21,745 nt of DNA from an uncultured Asticcacaulis sp. Lineage in GTDB: Bacteria > Pseudomonadota > Alphaproteobacteria > Caulobacterales > Caulobacteraceae. Location of the stretch: the NCBI GenBank assembly GCA_946480525.1, contig CAMLLA010000016.1:1-21745 (forward strand), given 5' to 3'. Shown piece after piece: positions 15,185 through 21,745 of this stretch. Made by a program: the position numbers and the translations under genes. Within the stretch, counting starts at the first letter, position 1, and the number at the start of each line of letters is the position of its first letter. The notes below the pieces were generated by a model that searched no databases, was not told where the DNA came from, and was given only the letters and a program-made list of their open reading frames with translations.

Positions 15185-16054
15185 TCAGAATCCTACCTGC
15201 ACGGAGGCGTAAAGGCCGGTTTGGCGGCGGGTGACGACGTGGCCAAGGTCGGCATAGGCGAGCGTCAGCGAGATCGTCTTGGTCGCGGCGTAGGCGGCGA
15301 AGACGTCGAAGACCGCACCTTCCTTGGCGATGGCCAGATTGTCCGGCTTGGTGCGGATCTCGGCGCCGACAGCCAGCTTGCGGTTGATCAAATAGGCCGC
15401 CGAGCCTTCGAATTGCAGGTGACGTTTGTCGTCGATACCGCCGAAGCCAAGGATGCCGTACTGGTTGGCGCGGGTGCTGCGCAGCGTGCCGTTGAGCAGG
15501 ATGCCTTGTGCCAGGTAAAGCTTGGTCGCGCTGACATAGTAGTCGGTGTCCTTGCCGCGGCGCGCACCCAGGGCGGTTACCAGACCAGGCTTGTCATTTT
15601 TCTTGAACTGCGCGCCGACGCTGACCTGGGGCCACCAGTGATCCTGATCCAGCACCGCGTCGCCCAGCACCTTGACCTTTACGCCCAGCGTATCCTGGTT
15701 GATCGTGTAGTCCTGGCCGAGGCCGAGCGCCGTGCCGACGTCCTGTGTGTTGAAGGCTTGTCGCGAATAAGACAGCTCGACGCGATCGTAGAGGCCGACC
15801 AGCACGCCGGTCGAACGGATATCGAAATCGGTGGTGTTGACGTCGGTCGCATAGGCATTGGCGCCGATCTGCCGCGCCGAACCGTAGCTGCCGATGACGG
15901 CCCACGGCGTCAGACCGCCGCCGGCGGAGCCTTCGATCTGGCTGACGCCGCCGGTCAGCAGCAGCTTGCCACTGCCAGTGAGGGATTGCGCCTGGACGGC
16001 GCCGGCGGCCAGAAAGACAAGAGAGCCGAGGGCGACGCCAATACGGTTAATCAT
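15185..16054 (-). CDS. DUF3034 family outer-membrane protein
   Basis: A 289-residue protein with a cleavable signal peptide (about 1-22, ending AGAVQAQ) and a series of amphipathic strands ending in a terminal phenylalanine (YASVQVGF), as outer-membrane beta-barrels do. GKLLLTGGVSQIEGSAGGGLTPWAVI, GVKVKVLGDAVLD, YYVSATKLYLAQ, STRANQYGILGFGG and LTLAYADLG match the DUF3034 pattern as I remember it. No function is established for this family. The start at 16054 is chosen because a longer version would bury the signal peptide; the Shine-Dalgarno (GGA) is weak. Co-transcribed with the exported truncated haemoglobin directly after it; divergent from the Yip1-domain gene. Family membership should be confirmed by profile search. 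Confidence 0.85.
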   Translation of the reverse strand: MINRIGVALGSLVFLAAGAVQAQSLTGSGKLLLTGGVSQIEGSAGGGLTPWAVIGSYGSARQIGANAYATDVNTTDFDIRSTGVLVGLYDRVELSYSRQAFNTQDVGTALGLGQDYTINQDTLGVKVKVLGDAVLDQDHWWPQVSVGAQFKKNDKPGLVTALGARRGKDTDYYVSATKLYLAQGILLNGTLRSTRANQYGILGFGGIDDKRHLQFEGSAAYLINRKLAVGAEIRTKPDNLAIAKEGAVFDVFAAYAATKTISLTLAYADLGHVVTRRQTGLYASVQVGF

Positions 16055-16204
16055 GAACAATCCACAGCCAATGAGCTGCAATCGATTTAGCCCTGAGATT
16101 TTAAGGTTGGATTGACGGCCATATAAAAAAGCAATGCCTTGCCCGGTCCGGAATTTCGTGATCACAATAATTGCGTTTGTATGCGTTCAATCGCGGCGCT
16201 TCCT

Positions 16205-16307
16205 GGTTTCGGACCGGGAGTTGCCATAGCTTTCTTGTTGCGCATACCGGGTCTGGTCGACACGCTCCGGATGCGTCTCCACACCGGGAGTTGTCATGTC
16301 CGAAACC
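16205..16307 (+). other. Structured leader of the Yip1-domain gene
   Basis: GGTTTCGGAC (16205-16214) is the perfect complement of GTCCGAAACC (16298-16307), whose first base is the G of the start ATG. Inside lies a second stem, CGCATACCGG (16241-16250) with CCGGATGCG (16267-16275), one bulged A. A 15-nt direct repeat with one mismatch, ACCGGGAGTTG(C/T)CAT, occurs at 16213-16227 and 16283-16297; the second copy carries the Shine-Dalgarno GGGAG and the start codon. If transcription begins upstream of 16205, the outer stem could shut the translation start. Confidence 0.4.
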
Positions 16308-17495
16308 GTTTCCCCGCCGTCTCAACCCGCGCCTCCGCTGATCGAACGCGTCAAGAATATCCTGCTGAAGCCGTCGCCCACCTGGGACGCTATCGCCGTC
16401 GAGCCATCCGACATCAAGTCGATCTATCTCGGCTATGTCATTCCGCTTGCGGCCATTGGTCCTGTCGCAAGCGCGATCGGAATGAGCGTTTTTGGTGTCG
16501 GTATTCCCGGTATTCTCAGCTACAAAACGCCTCTGATCTGGGCAGCGACCGGCGCGATCGTGCAATTCGTCCTGGCATTGGTCATGGTCTTCATCATGGC
16601 GCTGGTGATTGACGGCCTTGCTCCGTCCTTTGGCGGTCAGAAGAACCAGCTGCGCGCCTTCAAGGTTGCGGCCTATTCGTGCACGGCCGCCTGGCTGGCG
16701 GGCATTTTTTCCATTTTGCCGCCGCTCGGCATGCTTGGCTTTCTTGGCCTATACAGCCTCTACCTTATGTATGTCGGCCTGCCAAAGCTAATGAATGCCC
16801 CTCAGGACAAGGCAGTCGGCTATACCGCTGTGACCGTCATTGTGATGATTGTCCTCTGGATCGTCGCAGGCTTGATTTCCAGTCCAATCTATCGTTTCGG
16901 GGCTCCCGGCGGCTTCCTCAGCGGCGCGGCGACAGGCGCGGCTGTCGGTACCGCGACTGTCCCGGGCGTCGGTTCGGTGGATCTGAACAAGCTGGAAGAG
17001 ACAAGCAAACAGTTGGAAGCCCAGGCCAACGCCATGCAGGCCGGACAGACCAATGTGAAAACGGTCGATCCGGCACAACTTCTGGCCCTGTTGCCGGAGA
17101 ACTATCGTGGCGCGGCGCGCTCGGACACCAGCACTGAAGCGAACCAGAGCGGCGGTATCGCCGTTTCCGGGGCGAAGGCCAGCTATGCGGTCGGTGGAGG
17201 AACGATCCGCGTCGAGATCAACGATCTGGGCAGCATGGGTGGGCTGACCGCCATGGCGGGGGCCTTCAATGTCAACAGCACGGAAAAGACGGAGACGGGT
17301 TACAAGACGGTCGTGTCGAATAATGGCCGGGTCGTCACCGAAGAATACGACAATAACGCCAAAAGCGGCAGCTATTCCGTTGTGGCGGTACCCCGTATCT
17401 CCATCGAAGCGCATGGCGACAATGTCGATATGGCCACGATCAAGGGATTGGTTGACAGCATCGATATCGGCCGCGCCGAAGGTCTGGCAAAGTAG
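16296..17495 (+). CDS. Yip1-domain inner-membrane protein with extracytoplasmic C-terminal domain
   Basis: A 399-residue protein. Residues 15-45 (LIERVKNILLKPSPTWDAIA) and about five hydrophobic segments between 45 and 195 match the bacterial Yip1/YIP1 family. A Gly/Ala-rich stretch (about 203-225) and a short helical segment (DLNKLEETSKQLEAQANAMQ) lead to a soluble domain from about 255 to 390 (LLALLPENYRGAARSDTSTE, MAGAFNVNSTEKTETGYKTV, EEYDNNAKSGSYSVVAVP). I recognise the tail as recurring in similar proteins of Caulobacter- and Xanthomonas-type bacteria but know no function. The start is firm: GGGAG lies 5 nt before ATG. Single-gene transcript ended by the terminator at 17503. Confidence 0.82.
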   Translation: MSETVSPPSQPAPPLIERVKNILLKPSPTWDAIAVEPSDIKSIYLGYVIPLAAIGPVASAIGMSVFGVGIPGILSYKTPLIWAATGAIVQFVLALVMVFIMALVIDGLAPSFGGQKNQLRAFKVAAYSCTAAWLAGIFSILPPLGMLGFLGLYSLYLMYVGLPKLMNAPQDKAVGYTAVTVIVMIVLWIVAGLISSPIYRFGAPGGFLSGAATGAAVGTATVPGVGSVDLNKLEETSKQLEAQANAMQAGQTNVKTVDPAQLLALLPENYRGAARSDTSTEANQSGGIAVSGAKASYAVGGGTIRVEINDLGSMGGLTAMAGAFNVNSTEKTETGYKTVVSNNGRVVTEEYDNNAKSGSYSVVAVPRISIEAHGDNVDMATIKGLVDSIDIGRAEGLAK

Positions 17496-17502
17496 ACGGA
17501 TT

Positions 17503-17529
17503 GGGCCGTCGGCATGACGGCCCTTTTTT
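17503..17529 (+). terminator. Intrinsic terminator of the Yip1-domain gene
   Basis: GGGCCGTC (17503-17510) and GACGGCCC (17516-17523) form a perfect 8-bp stem with a 5-nt loop, followed by six T. It begins 7 nt after the stop codon. The T-run runs into the stop codon of the convergent antiporter gene, so the two genes are packed to the last base. Confidence 0.88.
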
Positions 17530-19252
17530 ATGCGGCGGCGGGTTTGGGCGCGAACCGCTCCAGGATATGCCGGGTCATCCCCCTGGCCAGTTCTTCTTCG
17601 CCAAAGAAGACAGCGCCCAGCTTCTCGCTTCTCAGGAACTGGACTTCGCCTTCGCTGTGGGTGCGCAGCACGACTTCGATGCCCGGATTGACCCGGCGGG
17701 CGGTATCGACCATCTGGCGGACGTGCAGCAGGTCGGGCGTGGCGATGACCAGCATGGCGGCATTGAGCACATGCGCCTGGGCCAGCACGACGGGTTCCGC
17801 GGCATTGCCATAGACGGCGGCCTTGCCTTTGCCGCGCAGGTCTTCGATGCGCTCGCGGTTCTGATCGACGACGACATAGGCGATGCCCTGGGTGTCGAGG
17901 GCTTCGGCGATGCGCTTGCCGACGCGACCGTAGCCGACCAGGATGACCTGGCCCTTCAGATACCGGTCTTCGGTCGCGGTCGGCAGTTCGGCCAGAGGTT
18001 CGACGCGTTCTTCCAGCTTGCGAACGGTTCTGGAATGCTTGACCGCCCAGGCGCCGATCGGCTTCATGGCATTGAAGATGAACGGGTTGGCGGCGATGGA
18101 TATGATCGCTCCGGCCAGGATCAGGTTCATGCCTTCCTGCGGCAGCAAACCGAGGCTGACGCCAAGCCCGCCAAGGATGAAGGAGAATTCGCCGATCTGC
18201 GCCAGGCTGGCGGAAACCATCAGGGCCGTATTCAGAGGGTAGCGGAAAGCCAGAACCAGAACGGCCGCCGCGACGCCTTTGCCGGCGATGATGATGGCGA
18301 CGACCGCCAGGACCTCAACCGGTTTTTGCAGCAGGACCATGGGGTCGAACAGCATGCCGACCGAAACGAAGAACAGGACCGAGAAGGCGTCGCGCAACGG
18401 CAGTGACTCTTCGGCGGCCCTATGGCTGAACTTGGATTCGCGCATGACCATGCCGGCGAAGAAGGCGCCCAAGGCAAACGACACGCTGAACAGTTCCGAC
18501 GCGCCCCAGGCGATGCTGATCGCCGCGGCAATGACGGACAGGGTGAACAGTTCGCGCGAGCCGGTCTTGGCGACCTGCCACAATATCCACGGCATGACCT
18601 TGCGGCCGACCAGCAGCATCAGGGCGATAAAGGCGCCGACGCTGAGGAGCGTGGTGGCGATCGATATCCAGAGATTTTGCGTTGGCGCGTGGCCGGCGGC
18701 CTGAACAGCACTGTCGGTATTGAGGATGTGGGCCAAGGGCGGCAGCAGAACCAGGACAAGGACGGTCACGAGGTCTTCGACGACCAGCCAGCCGATGGCT
18801 ATGCGGCCATTCATTGTCTCGGTGGCGTCGGCCGCCTCCAGCGCCTTTAGCAGCACTACGGTACTGGCGCACGACAAACACAGGCCGAAGACCAGCGCTG
18901 GTCCGAAGGCCCAGCCCCACAGCCCCATGGTCAGAGCCATACCGAGAAGCGTTGCCAGCGACATCTGCACGATGGCGCCGGGCAGGGCGATCTTGCGCAC
19001 CGACATCAGGTCATCGAGCGAAAAGTGCAGGCCGACGCCGAACATCAGCAACATGACGCCGATTTCGGACAGCTGGGCGGCGATATGGCCATCGGCAACG
19101 AAACCGGGGGTAAACGGGCCAACCAGAATGCCGGCCAGCAGGTAGCCAACCAGCGGCGGCAGTTTTACGCGCGCAGCCAGAAAGCCAAGGATAAGCGCCA
19201 GGCCGAAGCCAGACGCAAGGGTAGTGATAAGCGAAATATTGTGGTGGTCCAT
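17528..19252 (-). CDS. ybaL: Kef/YbaL-type monovalent cation:proton antiporter with RCK domain
   Basis: A 574-residue CPA2 transporter. Residues 1-400 hold about twelve membrane segments with LPPLVGYLLAGILVGP (31-46), EIGVMLLMFGVGLHFSL (63-79), GWLVVEDLVTVLVLVLLPPL (154-173) and ASLAQIGEFSFILGGLG (348-364). Residues about 435-560 form a cytoplasmic RCK/TrkA-N domain with the Rossmann motif GYGRVGKRIAEAL (440-452), which senses nucleotides. Such proteins exchange K+ or Na+ for protons. Length, the HNISLITTLA start and overall wording are nearer to YbaL than KefB/KefC; no KefF/KefG partner gene is adjacent. ATG 19252 has AAGG about 7 nt upstream. The stop overlaps the terminator T-run of the convergent gene. 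Ion specificity is not evident from sequence. Confidence 0.9.
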   Translation of the reverse strand: MDHHNISLITTLASGFGLALILGFLAARVKLPPLVGYLLAGILVGPFTPGFVADGHIAAQLSEIGVMLLMFGVGLHFSLDDLMSVRKIALPGAIVQMSLATLLGMALTMGLWGWAFGPALVFGLCLSCASTVVLLKALEAADATETMNGRIAIGWLVVEDLVTVLVLVLLPPLAHILNTDSAVQAAGHAPTQNLWISIATTLLSVGAFIALMLLVGRKVMPWILWQVAKTGSRELFTLSVIAAAISIAWGASELFSVSFALGAFFAGMVMRESKFSHRAAEESLPLRDAFSVLFFVSVGMLFDPMVLLQKPVEVLAVVAIIIAGKGVAAAVLVLAFRYPLNTALMVSASLAQIGEFSFILGGLGVSLGLLPQEGMNLILAGAIISIAANPFIFNAMKPIGAWAVKHSRTVRKLEERVEPLAELPTATEDRYLKGQVILVGYGRVGKRIAEALDTQGIAYVVVDQNRERIEDLRGKGKAAVYGNAAEPVVLAQAHVLNAAMLVIATPDLLHVRQMVDTARRVNPGIEVVLRTHSEGEVQFLRSEKLGAVFFGEEELARGMTRHILERFAPKPAAA

Positions 19253-19377
19253 GCCCGGCCTTTAGAGTTCGTGTGAAACAGAAAAGGCCCGCAAAACCGG
19301 CCAGAACGTTGAAGCCGGAGTGTCAACCGCGCAGAAGGGTGCGCAAAAAACAGCTAATTGCGGATTGATTGCAGTTT

Positions 19378-19406
19378 CAGGGTTCAAGACGCGTGCGTCA
19401 ACCCTG
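19378..19406. terminator. Strong hairpin in the dcd-antiporter gap
   Basis: CAGGGTT (19378-19384) pairs with AACCCTG (19400-19406) and GACGC (19388-19392) with GCGTC (19395-19399), a 12-bp stem with a 3-nt bulge and a 2-nt loop. It lies about 52 nt after the dcd stop and 126 nt before the antiporter start on the same strand. No T-run follows, so it may end the dcd transcript weakly or sit in the antiporter leader. The rest of 19253-19457 shows nothing clear. Confidence 0.4.
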
Positions 19407-19457
19407 ATCACGGTATTGCTATGATATTGTGACCGCGCTGGTTACGGATTATGGCCG

Positions 19458-20522
19458 TTACCCGTGCGCGCCGTCCCACGGCCGGAAATGCTTGGACAGT
19501 TTCAGCCCCTGACCCTGGTAGTGCGAACCACTCTGGCCATAGAGCTGAACAGGGCGCTCGGTCAGGGGTTCATAGACCAGGCGCGCGACCGTCTGGCCGT
19601 CTTCCAGCAGGAAGGGCGTGTCGAAGCAACGGACCTCAAGCACGCCGCGCGATCCCTTGGCGCCGGCTTCGTCCGTGCCGAAGCCCGGATCGAAGAAGCC
19701 GGCATAGTGGACGCGGAACTCGCCGACACTGGGATCGATCGGCAGCATTTCGGCGGCTTCCATGACCGGGATTTCGACGGCGCCCTTGGACGCCAGGATA
19801 TAGAACTCACCCGGGTCGAGCAGGAGCTGGCCGTTGTTCTGGTATAAGGGCTCCCAGTATTTCCGGGGATCATGGCCATCGATATTGTCCAGATCGATGA
19901 CACCGGCATGACGACGGGCGCGATAGCCGACCAGATCACCGGTCAGGTCGACGCCGCAGTCGGCCGTATAGAGCTTGGGGGAATTACCGCGCTTGATACG
20001 CAACTGGTTCAGGCGGGTGCCGGTGCGCGCCAGGACCGAGAAGGTCTGTGGCGCGATCTCGACATAGATGGGCCCTGTGTAACCCGCGGCGACGTCGTCG
20101 AACAGGTCGCCATAATCCGACAGCAGGCGCACGAAGACGTCGACACGGCCTGTCGACGATTTCGGATTGGCGCGGGCCGATATGCCGGCCGGAAGCGCCA
20201 GGCTTTCCTGCAACTCGGCGATATAGACGCAACCGGATTCGAAGACGGCGCCCTTCGACAGGTCCATCTCATGCATCACGACGTCCGGCAGGCGTTCGGA
20301 CACCTTGCGGCCACGCGGCAGGTACGAGGCACGCACGCGCCATGCCCGGGCGCCGAGCCTGAGGTCGATGCTGGCCGGCTGGATCTGGTCGTGGTCGAGC
20401 GCCGACTGGCTTTGGACAACGCCCTGTTCGACCAGTTCGGCCAGGCTCTGCATGGGCAGGATGCCGTGTTTCAGTTCGGTCGGTGCCGCGATGGCGTCCG
20501 CGATCAGGGTCGTGGCGGTCAT
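19458..20522 (-). CDS. dcd: dCTP deaminase, long alphaproteobacterial form
   Basis: A 354-residue protein, nearly twice the length of E. coli Dcd (193), matching the two-domain 2'-deoxycytidine 5'-triphosphate deaminase of alphaproteobacteria. The first dUTPase-like half contains LPAGISARANPKSSTGRVDVFVR and DVAAGYTGPIYVEI. The second contains LLLDPGEFYILASKGAVEIP, HYAGFFDPGFG and VLEVRCFDTPFLLEDGQTVARL. The enzyme turns dCTP into dUTP for dTTP synthesis. The N-terminal segment HGILPMQSLAELVEQGVVQS is also typical. The Shine-Dalgarno before ATG 20522 is weak. It is transcribed alone, away from the repeat array. Some members of this branch are annotated only by similarity, so the exact activity is family knowledge. 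Confidence 0.92.
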   Translation of the reverse strand: MTATTLIADAIAAPTELKHGILPMQSLAELVEQGVVQSQSALDHDQIQPASIDLRLGARAWRVRASYLPRGRKVSERLPDVVMHEMDLSKGAVFESGCVYIAELQESLALPAGISARANPKSSTGRVDVFVRLLSDYGDLFDDVAAGYTGPIYVEIAPQTFSVLARTGTRLNQLRIKRGNSPKLYTADCGVDLTGDLVGYRARRHAGVIDLDNIDGHDPRKYWEPLYQNNGQLLLDPGEFYILASKGAVEIPVMEAAEMLPIDPSVGEFRVHYAGFFDPGFGTDEAGAKGSRGVLEVRCFDTPFLLEDGQTVARLVYEPLTERPVQLYGQSGSHYQGQGLKLSKHFRPWDGAHG

Positions 20523-20641
20523 GAAGTCTGGCTTGTCTCTAATCTTTGCCGCTTTTGCCAGGTGTCGTACCCAACAAAAACTTTGTGCGTCGCGGCGAAT
20601 TGACTAATATGCCGCCGCTGACGGGGGACGGGCAATCTAGT

Positions 20642-20809
20642 GCGCTTTCCAAAAAGTGTGAAACGGTTTTTGGATTAAACAGCGTGATAAAATAGAAGCG
20701 CTTTCCAAAAAGTGTGAAACGGTTTTTGGGCTAGAAAGCGCGGTGAAATAGAAGCGCTTTTCCAAAAAGTGTGAAACGGTTTTTGGGCTAAAAAAGCGCG
20801 GTGAAATAA
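20642..20809. repeat. Three tandem hairpin repeats (about 56-bp period)
   Basis: Units 20642-20695, 20698-20751 and 20754-20809 each read GCGCTTT(T)CCAAAAA, GTGTGAAACGG, TTTTTGG, then a GCTAGAAAGCGC-type right arm and a (G/A)TGAAATA tail. Inner (CCAAAAA/TTTTTGG) and outer (GCGCTTT/AAAGCGC) stems make each a hairpin; the outer stem is degraded in the first copy. This resembles an intergenic palindromic repeat frequent in alphaproteobacteria, here amplified in tandem. Together with the hairpin at 20815-20852 it fills most of the 349-bp gap between dcd and apaG (20523-20871), which holds no gene. Confidence 0.88.
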
Positions 20810-20814
20810 AGTGT

Positions 20815-20852
20815 CATGCCGGAAAGTGGGCGCCACTTTCACCCAGGGCATG
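20815..20852 (+). other. Stable hairpin directly upstream of apaG
   Basis: GAAAGTGG (20822-20829) and CCACTTTC (20833-20840) pair with a 3-nt loop, and CATGCC (20815-20820) with GGCATG (20847-20852) extends the stem across a small internal loop. It ends 19 nt before the apaG start, so it would be in the apaG 5' leader if the promoter is upstream. No T-run follows; a terminator is unlikely. Confidence 0.5.
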
Positions 20853-20871
20853 GGGCTATACCAGAGGATGA

Positions 20872-21276
20872 GTGCCGATCGTGTACAGTCATACCAGTCA
20901 CGGCATTACGATCAGTGTCGAGGTCGAATATCTGACGCAGGACCGGCATGACTATGGTCCGGATCAGTTTGCCTGGGCCTATCACATCACCATGCGCAAT
21001 TCGTCTGACGAGGTGGTGCAGTTGAAGGCGCGCCACTGGACCATCATCGACGGTTTCGGGCGGGTGCATAAGGTCAATGGCGAGGGCGTTGTCGGCCAGA
21101 AGCCCCGCCTTCAGCCGGGGCAGAGTTATCTATATACGTCCGGCTGTCCGCTTCCGACGCCATCCGGATCGATGAGCGGCTACTATGTTTTTGTGCGTGA
21201 GGACGGCGCGCCGCTGAAGGTGATCATTCCAACCTTCTCGCTGGATCTCCCGGATCCGGGACGCGTGTTGAATTGA
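20872..21276 (+). CDS. apaG: ApaG (Co2+/Mg2+ efflux-associated protein)
   Basis: A 134-residue single-domain ApaG with the immunoglobulin-like fold. HGITISVEVEYL, FAWAYHITMRNSSDEVVQLKARHWTI, GVVGQKPRLQPGQSYLYTSGCPL and PTFSLD are the family core; GVVGQ.P...PG is its best-known signature. ApaG is linked in enterobacteria to cobalt resistance and magnesium efflux (CorD), but its molecular action is poorly defined. The start is GTG 20872, with AGAGG 4-5 nt upstream; the nearby ATG at 20868 is in another frame that closes within about 40 codons. It is a single-gene transcript ended by a strong terminator. A GTG at 20881 is a possible alternative start, three codons shorter. Confidence 0.93.
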   Translation: MPIVYSHTSHGITISVEVEYLTQDRHDYGPDQFAWAYHITMRNSSDEVVQLKARHWTIIDGFGRVHKVNGEGVVGQKPRLQPGQSYLYTSGCPLPTPSGSMSGYYVFVREDGAPLKVIIPTFSLDLPDPGRVLN

Positions 21277-21278
21277 CC

Positions 21279-21311
21279 AAAAAACCCCGCTCATTGAGCG
21301 GGGTTTTTTTT
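21279..21311. terminator. Bidirectional intrinsic terminator between apaG and gcrA
   Basis: CCCCGCTCA (21285-21293) and TGAGCGGGG (21295-21303) form a perfect 9-bp stem with one unpaired base between arms (so the loop opens by a few pairs), with six A before and eight T after. It has T-runs on both strands and therefore ends the convergent apaG and gcrA transcripts. It starts 2 nt after the apaG stop. Confidence 0.95.
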
Positions 21312-21329
21312 ATTGGGTTGCAACTGCGC

Positions 21330-21745
21330 TTACAGGTAGCGCCGCAGATTGCGCGACAGGTCGGCACCGGTGTCGCGCTTCTTGGTCTTCTGCGACGGCT
21401 GGTACGCCACGCGGGCGTGCTCGACGCAATAGGGCGTGCCGTCATCCGAACGGCGACCACAGAAGGAGAAGCTGTCCGACGACGGATCACCGATCGGCCA
21501 TTTGCACATCTTGGTGCCCAGCGTCAGGACGGTCGCTGTGCCCGGCGTTTCCACATAGGGAACCACCGGCTGGCTGATCACCGGACGGGCCAGCACCGGC
21601 TCGGTGCGGCGCAGCGTCGCCGAATTCATGGCTGGCGCATGGTGCGGCGGCGCCGAGACCGGACGTGGCGGACGCTGCGGTTTGTACAGGGGACGCGTGG
21701 GCTGCGACGGTGCCGCACGGCCCGAAAGGCCCAGGCGGTGCACCT
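21330..21745 (-). CDS. gcrA: Cell-cycle regulator GcrA, C-terminal part (cut by window edge)
   Basis: The frame stays open to the right edge, so the N-terminal DNA-binding helix-turn-helix is outside the window. What remains begins in the DNA-binding domain end (VHRLGLSGRAAPSQPTRP), passes through a Pro/Ala-rich linker (about 90 residues) and ends in the conserved domain MCKWPIGDPSSDSFSFCGRR, YCVEHARVAYQP and a basic NLRRYL tail. GcrA works with RNA polymerase sigma-70 at promoters bearing CcrM-methylated GANTC sites and drives S-phase genes in Caulobacter; the C-terminal domain is the sigma-70 contact. The first in-window GTG is a valine codon, not a start. Strong sign of Caulobacterales or a near relative. 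Confidence 0.96.
   Translation of the reverse strand, partial: VHRLGLSGRAAPSQPTRPLYKPQRPPRPVSAPPHHAPAMNSATLRRTEPVLARPVISQPVVPYVETPGTATVLTLGTKMCKWPIGDPSSDSFSFCGRRSDDGTPYCVEHARVAYQPSQKTKKRDTGADLSRNLRRYL

Noticed and set aside
16055..16165. Longer DUF3034 start
   Set aside because: It would place 37 non-family residues before a clear signal peptide that begins at 16054.
19253..19457. Small gene or RNA between the antiporter and dcd
   Set aside because: Apart from one hairpin no start signal, tRNA-like fold or conserved peptide could be seen.
20642..20809. Possible CRISPR array
   Set aside because: The units are contiguous, about 56 bp and nearly identical throughout, with no unique spacers and no cas genes nearby.
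21362..21375. CGGCACCGGTGTCG as an operator
   Set aside because: It lies in the 3' coding part of gcrA, lacks the outer T/A pair and the exact 10-mer, and an operator there makes no functional sense.

Overview
The window looks like chromosomal DNA from an alphaproteobacterium of the Caulobacteraceae, most likely Asticcacaulis or a close relative. Evidence: a GcrA cell-cycle regulator at the right edge, a Caulobacter/Xanthomonas-type TonB-dependent receptor at the left edge, the long alphaproteobacterial form of dCTP deaminase, strong GC bias at third codon positions, and alphaproteobacterial intergenic palindromic repeats. The assignment rests on protein families seen by eye, not on a database search.

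Left half (1-11808): a pectin/uronate utilisation locus. Right to left on the minus strand are a LacI-type repressor, uxaC, kduI and kduD. Further left are a FAH/MhpD-like hydratase and a TonB-dependent receptor cut by the window edge. Divergent from lacI on the plus strand is a mannitol-dehydrogenase-family uronate reductase (uxuB/uxaB type), followed convergently by a secreted type-B carboxylesterase. The 10-mer TGACACCGGT, in either orientation, occurs upstream of the receptor, hydratase, uxaC and the lacI/uxuB divergent pair, and inside the start of the esterase gene. It has the central CG typical of LacI-family operators, so the set looks like one regulon under the local repressor. Proposed flow: the receptor imports oligouronides; KduI and KduD convert unsaturated-uronate products to 2-keto-3-deoxygluconate; UxaC and the reductase handle galacturonate/glucuronate. 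Mannonate/altronate dehydratase, KDG kinase and KDPG aldolase are not in the window. An apparently unrelated arsR / SRPBCC-YCII pair sits inside the locus between kduD and the hydratase.

Middle (11910-17495): a compact moaA-moaB-moeA molybdenum cofactor operon (+), converging on a two-gene minus-strand operon of a DUF3034 outer-membrane protein and a secreted group I truncated haemoglobin. Divergent from it is a Yip1-domain membrane protein with a large extracytoplasmic tail.

Right (17503-21745): a YbaL/Kef-type monovalent cation:proton antiporter (-), dCTP deaminase (-), an intergenic array of three hairpin repeats, apaG (+), a bidirectional terminator, and the C-terminal part of gcrA (-).

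No tRNA, rRNA, CRISPR array, insertion sequence or phage gene was seen. The most interesting items are the shared operator set (including the intragenic copy in the esterase and the copy in front of the MhpD-like gene), the kduI leader with a 7-codon minicistron, the DUF3034/secreted haemoglobin pair, and several structured intergenic elements.
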